A DNA stretch of 64,000 nt from Corylus avellana (GCF_901000735.1 NC_081548.1:3162001-3226000); one strand, 5' to 3'; counted from the stretch's first letter, positions 22,301 to 33,800 are shown. Translations and numbers: made by a program. Notes: generated from the letters alone by a model not told the origin.

Positions 22301-25047
22301 GGTTAAGCATAGACGGTGTAACTTTATTGCTTATGAGATTATTGAATACTAGCACATTATGTGTTTGTGATTTTAAAAATGAGAAATTATAGTACTCTAG
22401 TGACGTTATGTTTCTGTGGTGATCTTATATTAGGAGAATTATTTTCATTTTTTAATAAGAATACGTTACAATTGCTCCCAATTGCTCTACCTCTAGAACT
22501 TGGGGCGTTACACTTAGTATACTAGATTAATTTGACTATGCATGATACAGGTTATATTTACCTCAAGTCCATCAACAAGACAGTGATGAATGTAGCCGGA
22601 CTTGTAGTTGTAAAAGGTGTAGTTTGTCACTGTGCCCTCAGCAGTAAAATCATATTTCTCCTTTGATATGCCATACTGTACTTTAGTGTTCCCAGGTTCA
22701 TCAGTTGTAACCCATGAAATTATTACAGCCGTTCCATCATAGTCACCTTGAGTGATATGCACCTACACCAAAAAAGCTTAAGGTGTAAATATAGCAGGCA
22801 GGGAAGACTATTTATAAGAGGGAAAAAGAGAAAGGAAAGAAAAGAAAAGGGAAAAAGGAAACATATCATAAATTTTCAATAGACGAAAGTCCTGGCATAC
22901 TGTCTAACATCATGCAAATGACAAGTACCACCAAGTCAAAAAGCTTGAATATAAGCTCCATCATCTTTTATAATGTACAATAACGGCATTGAGGCGTATG
23001 TTCACTCCACGTGAGGAATCAAACTAACAATTTTGTAGAGTTGGAATATATTTCCCATCTAAATGCATGCTAGTTTCTAATGAGGCCAAACCAGTGTCGG
23101 AAAGCTAACTAAGAACACAAGGTGGTAGTTGATGAATTCAATCGTCATGATCTAGCATCACAAAATGGTGCTGCAATCTTGTGTATTTAATTGATGGTAA
23201 TTGATGGTAGAACACAACAAAGTACTTTGCATTTCCATGGGACACTAAAAGCAACTCTCAAGACTATTAGCCGTTACGATTGGGTTGGAGGGTTAGGAGA
23301 GAACAGACAGGATATGGGGGGAAGGATTTTCAACATCATTAATTGGAGGAGAGGATTTGGGGGGGGTGGGGGTTGCCCACCACCATTCCATTTTGAACTG
23401 AGCGGACTCAGAGGGAATGTTTGAGATTTAAAATAATGAAATATCCATTTTATCCCTTAGATATATTCATATAGCAATGGATTGAGGTTAAAAAAAATGA
23501 TACAATGGTAAAATGATATTCCTGTCCTACAACAGATTTAAGTTTACAAATAACACATTTTGTAATAAAAGAAACACTCGTCGTAAACAATGGAGTCAAT
23601 TTTAAAAAAAAAAAAAAAAAGGTGAGTTCAAATTTAAGAGAATGTGATTTCCATTTAAGAGTATATGCAAAGTTAAATGGATAAATGCTTTCAGTTTTGG
23701 AAACTTTGATCTACATTGGGACAGCCCAGAAAAAGAAGCATATCATCTATTGTGGGATGAAGTAAATCCTTTAGCCTCTTTTTCTTTCTTTTCTCTTCTC
23801 AACCAAACAACAGACAAACACTTTCCCCTCATATGTCTATTAATCATCCAAACAACACCTCTCCCTCTTATCTTCTCGCTCCTCTTCTTTCTTTTTTCTA
23901 CTTCTCATAGTGTAAGGAGGAACCCCCTTCCTGAAAAGATCAAGATCCTCTCCATTTCAAGCTAATTCATGTTCAACAGTAGTTTTTTTTTTTTTAATTT
24001 AACAGTGTACTTGGAAACTTATCAAAAAACAGTGTACATGGTACCACATATTTAATAATTTTAAATGACGTGGAAACTTATTCACTATGTGGCAACATAT
24101 AGACCATTAGATGTGTGAAATCTAATCTAAATCATGAAATGACTCCTCTCCATCCCACTTGAAATTGAGAAGATCACATTCCAACTGAAAAGAGTATTCA
24201 ACATTAAATACAAATATAGTTATACTCTACGGATTAAGTTCACGAATCACATACTTCTTACAAGTGATTCATCCCTACCTTTCAGCAAAAGTTAAGCATC
24301 TATTCCCTTTAGATGCATAGTTACTAAGAATGTTGATTACAAGGGAGGAAGTCATTCATAATGGATAAGGATCCTCTCCATTTCAAGTAAAATAGAGATA
24401 AGTCATTTCATGTTTAAGATTTTATTTTATCGCATCAAACGATGTACATATTGTCATGTCATTTAAAATTTTTAAATAATGTGAAAACATATTCACCATG
24501 TGGCGACATATAAACTATTAAATCTATGAAATCTAATCTCGACCATGAAATGACTCCTTTCCATTTAACTTGACATGGAGATGATCCTATTCCATTCAGA
24601 ACATTGCCTTTGCGCAAACCAAGTATCAAAAACAACAATAGCCAACACCCATAAACAATATATCTACAATTAACTTCTCAGCTTGTAAAGAAACAATCCC
24701 TTAACATAACCAAGCGGTAAAGCCAAGAGAAATATTTTCGTGTATATATTTGGCAATCAACACTCTTTACTTGGTCAAATACTATATAATTTTGTAAACC
24801 AGTTAACATTTTGAACGTATTTCTAAGTTTCCAATTAACAAAGATGAAAGCTTACTTGCTGTGGCGCATTATGACCTTTTGGAATTGCAAAAGCTTCATG
24901 ATCAAGAGGGATATCGACCGACGGCCATTCAGAACGAATAAAAGTACTCGTTATCCCCGCATTCCCGTGTCCCACAGAACTTAAGATGATAAATATTAGA
25001 GGCACCGGATGGTATAATAACAAGCGCACCCCAAAAGCCACCAGCAT
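13353..25047 (-). CDS. PAP26: Purple acid phosphatase, PAP26 type (9 coding exons)
   Basis: Exons on the minus strand: 24856-25047, 22562-22762, 18568-18679, 17117-17346, 15830-15968, 15206-15426, 14074-14195, 13748-13909 and 13353-13404. All have GT/AG borders and matching phase, giving 476 residues. An N-terminal signal peptide spans about residues 1-28 ([14 protein letters not shown] core). All five metal-binding blocks of the family are intact: GDLG 169-172, GDLSY 196-200, GNHE 235-238, VLMH 318-321 and GHVH 357-360. N-glycosylation sequons include NYT, NST, NVS and NRT. The sequence follows Arabidopsis PAP26 closely throughout, including the NQYW end and the basic tail LKRRRLRK, so I use that name. 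PAP26-type enzymes hydrolyse phosphate monoesters with a dinuclear metal centre in the vacuole and outside the cell, recycling phosphate. The gene is stretched to 11.7 kb by transposons in its introns. Confidence 0.92.
16323..16561 (+). mobile_element. Decayed TRIM-like element in PAP26 intron 4
   Basis: TGGAATCAGAGC at 16385 is a primer-site-like word directly after a TTTAACA end. The flanking sequence (about 16323-16384) is similar to about 16487-16561: both carry a TTTC..ATCA..TTTAG/AAGTTTTT..GATAACT series. A purine tract AAGGAGGAG lies at 16479-16487. No target duplication could be fixed, so borders are approximate. Confidence 0.5.
17370..17416. repeat. (AAT)n and (GA)n microsatellites in PAP26 intron 3
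   Basis: About eight AAT/ATA units are followed closely by about nine GA units. They lie 24 bp or more from the exon 4 acceptor at 17346, inside the intron. Confidence 0.9.
17528..17592 (+). mobile_element. 5'-truncated LINE tail with perfect 10-bp target duplication
   Basis: The 65-bp insert ends TTACTTATCAAAAAATAA and contains GGGTCGCGCCCCTTTGGG and a TTTTAATGAAATTCGATT stretch, the 3' end style of plant L1-type LINEs. AGTTTGTTCT stands on both sides (17518-17527 and 17593-17602). Extreme 5' truncation plus target duplication is the signature of target-primed reverse transcription. Confidence 0.75.
17603..18567. other. Rest of PAP26 intron 3
   Basis: AT-rich intron sequence. Three stretches contain diverged AGTTTGAAC / CTCGA words (17690-17770, 17800-17850, 18365-18480) that read like an eroded repeat, but no borders could be set. 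Confidence 0.35.
19410..19639 (-). mobile_element. Truncated LINE 3' fragment in PAP26 intron 2
   Basis: Read on the minus strand it ends CTTTTTAATGATATTTCAATTACTTATAA and an A-rich tail, the same kind of end as the LINE tail at 17528. The flanks GAAGTATACCTAG (about 19397) and GAAGCATACTTAG (about 19632) look like a 13-bp target duplication with two mismatches. Older than the neighbouring solo LTR, which is inserted at its edge. Confidence 0.5.
19645..22512. mobile_element. Solo LTR, 2.87 kb, in PAP26 intron 2
   Basis: The block begins TGTAATACCCCG and ends GGGGCGTTACA, inverted TG..CA termini typical of Gypsy LTRs. The 5-bp target duplication CTTAG flanks it (19640-19644 and 22513-22517). 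No primer site, polypurine tract or coding region was seen inside, and no second LTR. The size fits the long LTRs of Tekay/Del chromoviruses. Internal features include a TATATATATATAAGAGG word near 20250 and a purine-rich stretch at 20600-20710. It probably arose by recombination between two LTRs of a full element. It makes up most of intron 2. Confidence 0.85.
22763..23924. other. First part of PAP26 intron 1
   Basis: Intron sequence with a G-rich run near 23355-23375 and poly-A at 23605. No gene or clear element could be delimited. Confidence 0.35.
23925..24185. mobile_element. MITE-like inverted-repeat element, copy 1 (PAP26 intron 1)
   Basis: The left arm reads GATCCTCTCCATTTCAAG. The right arm, reversed, reads GATCTTCTCAATTTCAAGTG and then GGAGAGGAGTCATTTCATG. 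The middle shares ATGTGGCAACATATAGACC with the second copy at 24358. It is a short non-coding element with long imperfect terminal inverted repeats; superfamily is not assigned. Confidence 0.6.
24358..24605. mobile_element. MITE-like inverted-repeat element, copy 2 (PAP26 intron 1)
   Basis: Same family as 23925-24185. The left arm reads GGATCCTCTCCATTTCAAG and the reversed right arm GGATCATCTCCATGTCAAG, both followed by GTCATTTCATG. The middle shares a CATGTGGCGACATATAAAC block. Confidence 0.65.
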
Positions 25048-25401
25048 TGGTATTCTTCACTCAGCCTGTACAACAGCCCTATAAGATTAAATCCAACAAG
25101 TTAAAACAAAATCCAGAAAATTACGGTCTAAACCGAACAAGCCCCACCGCCACCCATGTGATCATAAACAATTTTCAATTCTCTCAACCGTCAGATTTCG
25201 ATTCACAACTTCATTCCCAACTGAACCCAGTTTTTTTTTTTTTTTTTTAATCAGTCAATCCAATCAAAACAAGAATCCCAAGTACACCCAGAAAATACAA
25301 GATCGAGTACAACAACAATTCAGAAAAAGGAATTTCTGCTTCAAAAACAAACATCTTCAATACTAGAGAGAGAGGGAGGGAGGGAGGGAGGGAGGGAGTA
25401 C
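25048..25401 (-). other. Probable 5' UTR intron of PAP26
   Basis: On the minus strand GGTTCAG|GTACTC (donor, exon edge 25402) and TTGTACAG|GCTGAG (acceptor, exon edge 25065) would remove 25066-25401. This leaves an 18-base leader before the ATG in coding exon 1. It is a splice prediction only. An (AGGG)n tract at 25373-25399 starts just inside the intron. Confidence 0.5.
25373..25399. repeat. (AGGG)n microsatellite
   Basis: Six to seven GGGA units can be read directly, next to the predicted PAP26 5' UTR donor. Confidence 0.9.
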
Positions 25402-26505
25402 CTGAACCAACGCAACGCAACGTAAAGAGTAGGAAAAAACTTTCTTGGTGAGTCGATGGTTATAGAAGTAAAAGGCAAGGAGATTTGGGAGCTCTGGGAC
25501 TGAGGATTGGTAAGCGTGAAATCACAGCCAACGGTTTGTTGTAGTGTCGCTATTTTTATGGCCAGCAGATTCTGAAACTTTCTTCTTTGTAAGAGTCCGT
25601 CAATGGGAGTTGCCAGCGTCCTCAAGTTGATGTGGGTTCCGTACCATATTACTACCTTGTCTTTTTTCCATTTTCCAAGAAAGAAAATAAAGTTATTAAA
25701 AAGATGTATATAAATTAAGTCTTTTTCTCTTAACAAAATATGGTTATAGATAAAATACTCATGGATAAAACCACGGGTCACCGTCTTTATTGATTTTGGA
25801 GACTTCGACGTTGAGGGCTCAAAAGTTGGTAGGGACAAAAATTTGTTTGTTACTAATTTATACAAACTCATCTAATAAAGTGACATATATTTTATAACTA
25901 TTAAAAAAACACGTGAGATGTCACTTTATTAGATAGGTTTGTATGAATTAACTACAAATCAGTTTGTAGCATATTTATGTCCGATTGGTGATGGCCTGAT
26001 GGGTGGTAAGTGTTGGGTTAGAACGAATGAAAAAATCATTGAGTTGATTTGAATTAAAGATATAATATTTTTATCTTCATTATATTTGATATTTTTATTA
26101 AAGGCTATAAAAAATAAAATAAAAAATAAAAATTATACCATATCCTAATAAAAGGGACTCTAAATGTGATATTAGATTGGCCTCTCAGCAGGGCTAGGCT
26201 TTGACTTCCCAATAAAGCCAATTTAAAAGGCTATAGGGAGGGCCCAATTTATAGCATTTCGCATTCCTCGCAAACATCTCTTCCAATTTCGTCTTACGCT
26301 TTATGGAATAACCGAGACAAAGGGGAGCTCTTTCTCCTTCACGGGGAACGCTTGTCTACATGCGACGACAGCTATAGGCTCCGCCTTTGTTTTTATGTTG
26401 AACGGTTGGTTGGTTGCTTCTGCCTTTTGGACAAGTTGTTGGTTTCCCTCTTTCTCTCTCTCGCGAAGTCACTGATGAGCTTCAAATCTCACTGACTACG
26501 CAGCC
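25402..26505. promoter_or_regulatory. Divergent promoter region between PAP26 and the ARM-repeat gene
   Basis: About 1.1 kb separates the two genes, which are transcribed away from each other. It should hold both promoters and the first PAP26 5' UTR exon at its left edge. No TATA box could be assigned securely for either gene. A TTTCTCTCTCTC stretch near 26450 lies just upstream of the ARM-gene start. Confidence 0.45.
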
Positions 26506-27657
26506 ATGGACGAAGTTGAACAGGAACTACAGAATCGACGCGTTCTAACGCTACTAGAAGCGCTAAAGAAGACCTCCAAAGATCTACGAAGCAACCCCAT
26601 TTCCCCAACGAACACCCACAATTCGGAAACCACAGTTGAAGCTCTTTCAAAGCTCGAAGCGGAGGCCGCAGCCGTTGTTTCCACGAACCCAAATCTTTTC
26701 AACCTCCATCGGTTGCTCTGCAGTCTCAAGACCCTGCTCGAAACGCTCGAAGAATCTCAGGGCTACAGCTTCAAACCCCTCCTCCGCCGCCAGATCACTA
26801 ACTTCAGGATTTCCCGGGCTGCATGCAAGTTGGAGGCTGAGATTCAAGCGTTTCTTGACCGAGAAAGTGTGCAAAATCTTGTAAGAACGCTGCAGGAATC
26901 GGCGGATGAGGAGCAGAAGGTTAAGGTCTTGGCTGATTTCAGAAAACGGGTGGGCCAAGGTTTCGATAGAGATTTTCAGGAGTTGGTTTTGAGAGCGAAG
27001 GTATTTTCTATTCTTGAATCTTTACTCTGTGACTCCATGTGTTCGAAGCGGGTTCGAGACGAAGCGGCTCTTGTTGTAGATGCGTTGGTTAGATTCAATA
27101 AGAATGTTTTTGTGGGATTGGTGTTCATGGGTCCGACAATTAATGGAGCCTTGACTTCTATAGGATCGTGTTGTTCGATTCAAGTTCTTTGCTCACTGAT
27201 CAAATTCATCAGAACTCCATTAATAGATGAAATGGAATCGAACGGTGAAATCCCCAGAATCATCAACCTGTTAAGCACAGAAGATTTGTCTATTCGAGCG
27301 GCAGCTTTGGATTGCATTCTTGCACTTGCTTATTTTGGGAGAAAAGAAGTTGTTGAAGAAATGCTTGAAGAAAAGTTGGTGGAGAAGCTCATGGAGTTGC
27401 AGAGATTGGAACATGGAAGTGATGAGATTGAGAGAGAGAATAATGGAGAAGTTTGTGTGGAAGCGGAAGTGGAGAATAATCCATTTGGAAGCTGTGTTGC
27501 AAGTTTTTCAGTGCAAGTGGAAGTGGGGGAAGGGTTGAGTCAAATAGAGAAAAGAGAAGTCAAACAAGAAATACTGAGGAGAGTCAGAGAGGCCTCTGTT
27601 TCTGAAGCAGAGTCATCCGCCATTGAGGCAGAGGTATTATGGGGTTCTTCGCCTTGA
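26506..27657 (+). CDS. ARM-repeat-like protein (intronless)
   Basis: Single open frame of 383 residues beginning MDEVEQELQNRR. It is helix-rich throughout. Residues about 170-310 show ARM-repeat-like hydrophobic spacing (VRDEAALVVDALVRFN; NGEIPRIINLLSTEDLSIRA; AALDCILALAYFGRKEVVEEML). The last third is strongly acidic with glutamate-rich runs and no membrane segment. It resembles the plant-specific, often intronless, ARM-superfamily proteins of unknown role; I do not recognise a named gene. ARM proteins usually act as binding scaffolds. The GC content is higher than its surroundings, as expected for a real exon, and the antisense frames here are shadows. The start at 26506 is the first ATG in frame. 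Confidence 0.8.
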   Translation: MDEVEQELQNRRVLTLLEALKKTSKDLRSNPISPTNTHNSETTVEALSKLEAEAAAVVSTNPNLFNLHRLLCSLKTLLETLEESQGYSFKPLLRRQITNFRISRAACKLEAEIQAFLDRESVQNLVRTLQESADEEQKVKVLADFRKRVGQGFDRDFQELVLRAKVFSILESLLCDSMCSKRVRDEAALVVDALVRFNKNVFVGLVFMGPTINGALTSIGSCCSIQVLCSLIKFIRTPLIDEMESNGEIPRIINLLSTEDLSIRAAALDCILALAYFGRKEVVEEMLEEKLVEKLMELQRLEHGSDEIERENNGEVCVEAEVENNPFGSCVASFSVQVEVGEGLSQIEKREVKQEILRRVREASVSEAESSAIEAEVLWGSSP

Positions 27658-28697
27658 AATTAGATTAAAGCTTTTTTTTTTTTTTAAAGTGATTTAGTTT
27701 AGGGACAAAGTTTTGTTCAATTCAGTCTATTAAACTAATATATATTACATGCATTTTTAATAGTGCATGTAATTCTCCCACATTTTTTTCACGTGCATTT
27801 TGAATATGTTTTAGTTTAATAGACACAATTGTACAAACGGAAAACTTTATAATTAGTGTTAGAAGAGTAACCACAAAGGAGTTTACTAATGCGTATGAAG
27901 AGTTGAAGACTAGCGTTTAGAGTTCTCAATAAATATTTGGTTTAGGACTTTTATCTCTTATGATTTGAATTGAATGTATTAGTAGGGTTGAGATTATAGT
28001 TGTATTATAATTACAGTAGTTTTGCTTACTTAAGGATTATTGATCAATATAGAAATCCTCATAGAGGAATTTTATCAAACACTTGTGATCTCTGTCACAC
28101 AAAAAGAGCTCTCTCTGTTTGCTTGCTTGTCATTGTTCTCTGACCTATCAATTGGTGTCAGAGTTATGGGAACCTACAAAGAACGGATTGAAAAGTTAGA
28201 AATAGACATCCAATTAAGTCATTCAACGAATTGAAGCTCAAGCACGTCTCACTGACTCAAGAATGCAAAGTTTGAAGTGTTCTTTTCCGAGAGATGATGG
28301 ATCAGCTCTCACAAACCCATGATCGAAGGGATGAACCACGGCCGTTGACAGAATGGGATCAGCCAAACTTGACCGCCCAACCACCGTCATTGACGGCCAC
28401 CCGCCCACCAGGGTGGCCGAGCAATTCCATTCCATTTTTTATTATTTTATTATTTATTCTTTTATCAATTATCTCATTTATAGCCCTAAAATTTTTTAAC
28501 AATAAAACTACAGACCCTACGCGTTAGTGCGGTGCCCGCCCAGTAATTTGTGGTCATATCATTGACACTGACACAAGTTGTGCAACCAAGCCAAAAAAGA
28601 GCTGTGATGATGGTGTGGTAGTGCTACTATTAATTATTACCATTAAAAAAGCTGCCTTTTTAAAAAACTAGTGGATGAGTTTTACTTGGATTAGTTG
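27658..28697 (+). mobile_element. Remnant of an LTR retrotransposon (5' end only)
   Basis: At about 28150 the sequence ATTGGTGTCAGAGTTATGGG looks like an LTR end plus primer site followed at once by a start codon (MGTYKERIEKLEIDIQ, 28166 on), the usual layout of a plant gag start. The frame breaks within about 25 codons and nothing of pol follows. The LTR part is probably 27860-28150. The remaining sequence to 28697 is unassigned. Borders are not fixed. Confidence 0.4.
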
Positions 28698-30658
28698 TGT
28701 AACATCCCCAGTCCGTTAAGACTGAGTTTGTCACTTTTCTTCTTTTTCAACAAAAATTCTTGCAAAGATCTATAAGGTCTATCAGAGTACTTGATTTTAA
28801 AAGATACAATAAATGCGTAAAACATTTATTTTTCAAGAGATTTTATTACAAGCGGAATTAGAAAACATTAAACTTTAGTTGCGGAATATCATATCATTAC
28901 AATAACTTATATGAAAAGACTTTGAAAATTAATAATTATTCCCACCCCATTCCGGCCTCCTATTCCAGCATCCTTTCTACCTGAAAACAAGAAATAAAAC
29001 TGAATGAGCCCAAAGGGGGCCCAGCAAGTAAAATCCACAACCATAAATAGTTTTACTCCTTGTTCTCAGTTTTGAAAATCATTTTCGCAAATAAATATAA
29101 TTCTAGCCATAATAATATCTGTATGTACGGTTGCATCTCCCGTAACATATACATACTATTACATCTAGTAATAGATCATCGTTGTAAATCATCTTTATAA
29201 ATCATCATCATAATGCATCATTATAAATAATCTTTGTAAATCATCTTAGCATATCTTCGTTGAAAATATAGTATCATTTTCTCATAATAAGGCCCATGTA
29301 CACTATTACCCCTGTGCACGAGGGTTGCGGGTCCTTGTGACCATGGCACTGAACTGTGGCCACAGCCATGCCCGACCGTCAATTAACTCTTTCTTGGTGC
29401 ACTCAACGGTCTAGTTGATGGAATACCACCTTCTGGCATAGCCTCCTTCAGTGGTTTCGCCTCCATCCGAGTATCGGTACCGAACTCTCATCTTATCTTA
29501 TCTTGGGGCCAAAAAAATACTCTCCTCCATACATGTGCCCTCATTTCATAAACATTTATCTCATCTCTTGTACTTTTCTTTGTACTTCTTTTGATGCATC
29601 TTAGGGCAACATGTAGGAGGGTTTATCATCTTTTTTTCTTTCTTATAATCATCATCATTTCTCAACTTTCTTTTCTTAAAATGGAAACTTTTCCAAATAT
29701 AAACTTGTTGTGCTTAAAAAGCATTTAAAGAAATATAAACTTTCTAAATAATTCTTTTTTAGAAATCCTTCATGCATGCAACATATCTCCATGACAGGTA
29801 AATAAAATAATCATTTACAGTTTGATACAAGAATATATAAATAGCATGACATGAAGTAATTTTAGAAGGGGTAGTGAATCTACTTACCTCTAGACTGAAG
29901 CTAAAAGTGGTATGAAGGAATCCAGTTGCTCCAATATGACTAACACCACTAGTATATCTTTTGAAACTAATTTCTAAAGTCCGCTATCTCTTTTGTTCTT
30001 TCTTTCTTGTAGCGCTTGGTCTCGCCCTTTCTCTCTCTGTTCTGAGTAAACACTCTTAGAAAGAAGAAAGACCGAGTAAAAAGCGGAAGAAGGAAGAATA
30101 GATGCAAGAGATGGGAGAGGAGATGAGTGGTGAAAATTGTGAAGGAGAAGAGCTCTATTTATAGGAGAAAATCAAACACTATTCTACCTTCAATTTACAA
30201 TTATACCCTTATTTTACTATTTCACCAACCCTATACTATTTCATCAACCCTATACTATTCTACCTTCAATTTACAATTATACCCTCATTCTATCTTCAAT
30301 TTACAATTATACCCTCATTTTACTATTTCACCAACCCTATACTATTCCACCAACCCTATACTATTCTACCTTCAATTTACAATTATACCCTCATTCTATC
30401 TTCAATTTACAATTATACCATCATTTTACTATTTCACCAACCCTATACTATTTCACCAACCCTATACTATTCTACCTTCTTATTCTACCATCCTTATACC
30501 TACCATTTACTATCCTATTATTTCACCAATTACCATTCTCTAATTACCACTCTCATAAATTTCCCAAGAATTAAAATCCTTAGCTACAATCGATATTAAA
30601 ATAACATCATTATCAAAATAATCTATTTAAATAGCTTTGAAAATTCTGGGACACTACA
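28698..30658 (-). repeat. 3' LTR of the chromovirus
   Basis: 1961 bp, complete. On the minus strand it has CTATAAATAG near 30155-30163 and a minisatellite at 30175-30480. It is used here as the reference for judging the gapped 5' LTR. Confidence 0.9.
30175..30480. repeat. LTR minisatellite, long version
   Basis: Repeated words TTCAATTTACAATTATACCC and CACCAACCCTATACTATT alternate in varying order. The 5' LTR copy (37460-37670) is about 100 bp shorter, so repeat number changed after or during insertion. Confidence 0.85.
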
Positions 30659-30807
30659 ATCTTCCCTCCTTATTAGAATTTCGTCCTCGAAATTAAAACT
30701 TTAATTATCACTATATCCATGAATTTAGATTCTATCATATTCATCAATCAAATAATAATTATGCTATTCTACGTACTTCAACCATAAAATAAGACTTTAC
30801 AGGAAAC

Positions 30808-33800
30808 TTACTCAAACAAATGAGGGTATTTGTTACGCATGCTTTCTTCCAGTTCCCATGAAGCCTCCTCTGTTGAGTGATTGTTCCACAAGACTTTCAC
30901 TACTGATATACTTCTGTTTCTAAGGACTTGATCCTTTCTGTCGAGTATTCTTGTTGGTGTCTCCTCGTAAGTCATGTTGGGTTGGATTTGAAGGGGTTCG
31001 CTTTCTAAAACATGTGTTGTATCCGGAACATATTTCCTCAACATTGATATATGGAATACGTCATGAATCTCACTTAAGTTCGGGGGTAATGCCAAACGAT
31101 AAGCTACCGCCCCAACTCTCTCAAGAATTTCAAAAGGACCAACGAACCTAGGACTCAACTTCCCTTTTCTTTCGAATCGCATTACTCCTCTCATAGGAGT
31201 AATCTTGAGGAAGACTTTTGTGCCAACTTCAAATTCTAGCTCTCGTCGTCTCGCGTCAGCGTAACTCTTTTGTCGACTTTGAGCTGCTGCTAATCTCTGC
31301 TTTATTACTGTTATCTTCTCGCACGTATCTTGGATGATTTCTGGCCCAAGTAGTTTCCGCTCTCCTACTTCGTCCCAATATAGTGGCGACCTACACTTTC
31401 TCCCATACAAGGCTTCATAAGGTGCCATATCGATGCTTGCGTGATAACTGTTGTTGTAGGCGAATTCTATCAACGGAAGATATTGGATCCAGCTCCCCTT
31501 GAAATCAAGAACACACAATCGCAGCATGTCTTCCAAAGTTTGAATTGTTCGTTCCGTCTGCCCGTCGGTTTGAGGGTGGAATGCTGTACTGAAAGTTAGT
31601 CTTGTACCCATTGCCTCTTGTAAACTCCGCCAAAATCTTGAGGTAAATCTTGGATCTCGATCTGACACAATGGATACGGGAACTCCATGTAGTCGTACGA
31701 TCTCCTTGACATAGAGTTCTGCGAGCCGATCCATACTGTAATTCATCTTGATCGGTAGAAAGTGTGCAGGTTTAGTTAACCGATCAACAATGACCCAAAC
31801 CGCATCTTGACCACTTTGAGCCTTGGGAAAACCAGACACAAAGTCCATCGAAATACGTTCCCATTTCCATTCAGGAATAGGGAGAGGTTGTAAAGGCCCT
31901 GCAGGTCTTTGATGTTCTGCCTTAACTTGTTGACACGTAAGGCATCGCTCCACGTATTGCACGATATCCTTCTTCATTCCATTCCACCAATAGCTTTTGC
32001 GTAAGTCTCGATACATCTTCGTGCTTCCCGAATGGACTGTATATAAGGATTGATGGGCTTCTGATAAGATGAACTTCTTCAGTTCTGCATCATTGGGAAC
32101 GTACACTCGGTCATGAAATCTTAACACTCCATCCTTGGAGATTTGGAAATCTGGCTGTATCCCCTTCTCCACTCCTTCACGAATTATAGATGACTCGCTG
32201 TCTGAAAGCTGTGCTGTCTTGATTTGTTCCAATAAGGTTGACTCCAGGGTTAGGCTGCTCATGCAAGATTGAATTATCTCTATTCCTTCTTTGTCCAGGT
32301 CAAGGAGTAACTTTTGTTGCATCGTGAATGTGGTCGATAATGTTCCATCCGTGGTTCTTCTGCTGAGGGCGTCAGCGACTACATTCGCCTTTCTAGGGTG
32401 GTAGTTGATCTTACAGTCGTAGTCGCTTAGTAGTTCCAACCAGCGCCTTTGTCTCATGTTGAGCTCCTTTTGAGTGAAGAAATACTTCAGGCTCTTGTGA
32501 TCTGTGAAGATTTCGCAATGCTCTCCGTACAGGTAATGTCGCCATATCTTTAAAGCAAAGACTACTGCGGCTAGCTCAAGATCATGAGTTGGGTAATTAC
32601 GTTCGTAGGTCTTCAATTGTCTTGAGGCGTAAGCGATAACCTTCCCTTATTGCATCAGCACGCAACCCAAGCCTTTAAGAGAGGCGTCGCTATAAATTAC
32701 AAATCCACCAGTCCCTGATGGAAGAGTGAGAACTGGTGCGGTGACTAGCCGTCGCTTCAGCTCTTGGAAACTTCGCTCGCAATCCTCCGTCCACTGGAAT
32801 TTTTCATTCTTCCTTGTTAATCTGGTTAATGGTACCGCCAGCTTAGAAAATCCTTCTACAAACTTCCTGTAGTAGCCAGCAAGTCCTAAGAAACTTCGTA
32901 CTTCATGGGCATTTGACGGCTGTACCCAATTGACTATCGCCTTCACTTTACTTGGATCCACTGCTATTCCATCCTTGGTGACAACGTGACCTAAGAAAGT
33001 CACATTGTCTAACCAAAATTCACACTTTTTGAACTTCGCATAAAGTTGTTGCTTCATCAAGATGTCCAACACCATTCGCAAGTGCTCTTCATGTTCCTCC
33101 CTAGTCTTTGAATAGACTAAGATGTCGTCGATAAATACTACCACGCATAGGTCAACAAGTTCTCGAAATACTCGATTCATCATGTCCATAAATGCAGTTG
33201 GAGCATTAGTTAAACCGAAAGACATTACTAAGAATTCGTAATGTCCGTACCTTGTCCGAAACGCTGACTTTTGTACGTCCTCCTCCTGAATTTTGAGTTG
33301 ATGATAACCGGAACGAAGGTCAATCTTAGAGAATACTTGCGACCCTTGGAGTTGATCGAAGAGATCATCAATCCTTGGGAGCGGGTATTTATTCTTGATT
33401 GTAACCTTATTCAATTCCCTATAGTCAATACATACTCGCATCGATCCATCCTTCTTTTTCACAAATAGAACAGGTGCTCCCCACGGTGATACACTCGGAC
33501 GAATAAAACCTTTGTCGAGTAGTTCCTGTAGTTGATCCTTGAGCTCCGCGAGTTCTCGTGGTGCCATCCGATAAGGAGCCTTGGATATGGGTGCGGTGCC
33601 TGGAAGTAGGTCTATAGTGAATTCGATTTCCCTATTGGGAGGTATTCCCGGCAATTCATCCGGAAAAACGTCGATAAATTCCCGTACAACGGGTATCTCT
33701 TCGATTTTTGCTTCTGCTTTCTCCTCTGTCACGCATGCCAAAAATCTTAAACAGCCCTTCCTGATTAATCGAGTTGCATGCAGAGCGGATATCAACTTAG

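Noticed and set aside
26489..26958. Minus-strand frames within the ARM-repeat-like gene
   Set aside because: They are shadows of the 383-residue plus-strand frame and have no motif of their own.
30127..30543. 138-residue plus-strand frame rich in Y, T, L, F
   Set aside because: A translation of the LTR minisatellite; it differs in length from the copy in the other LTR.
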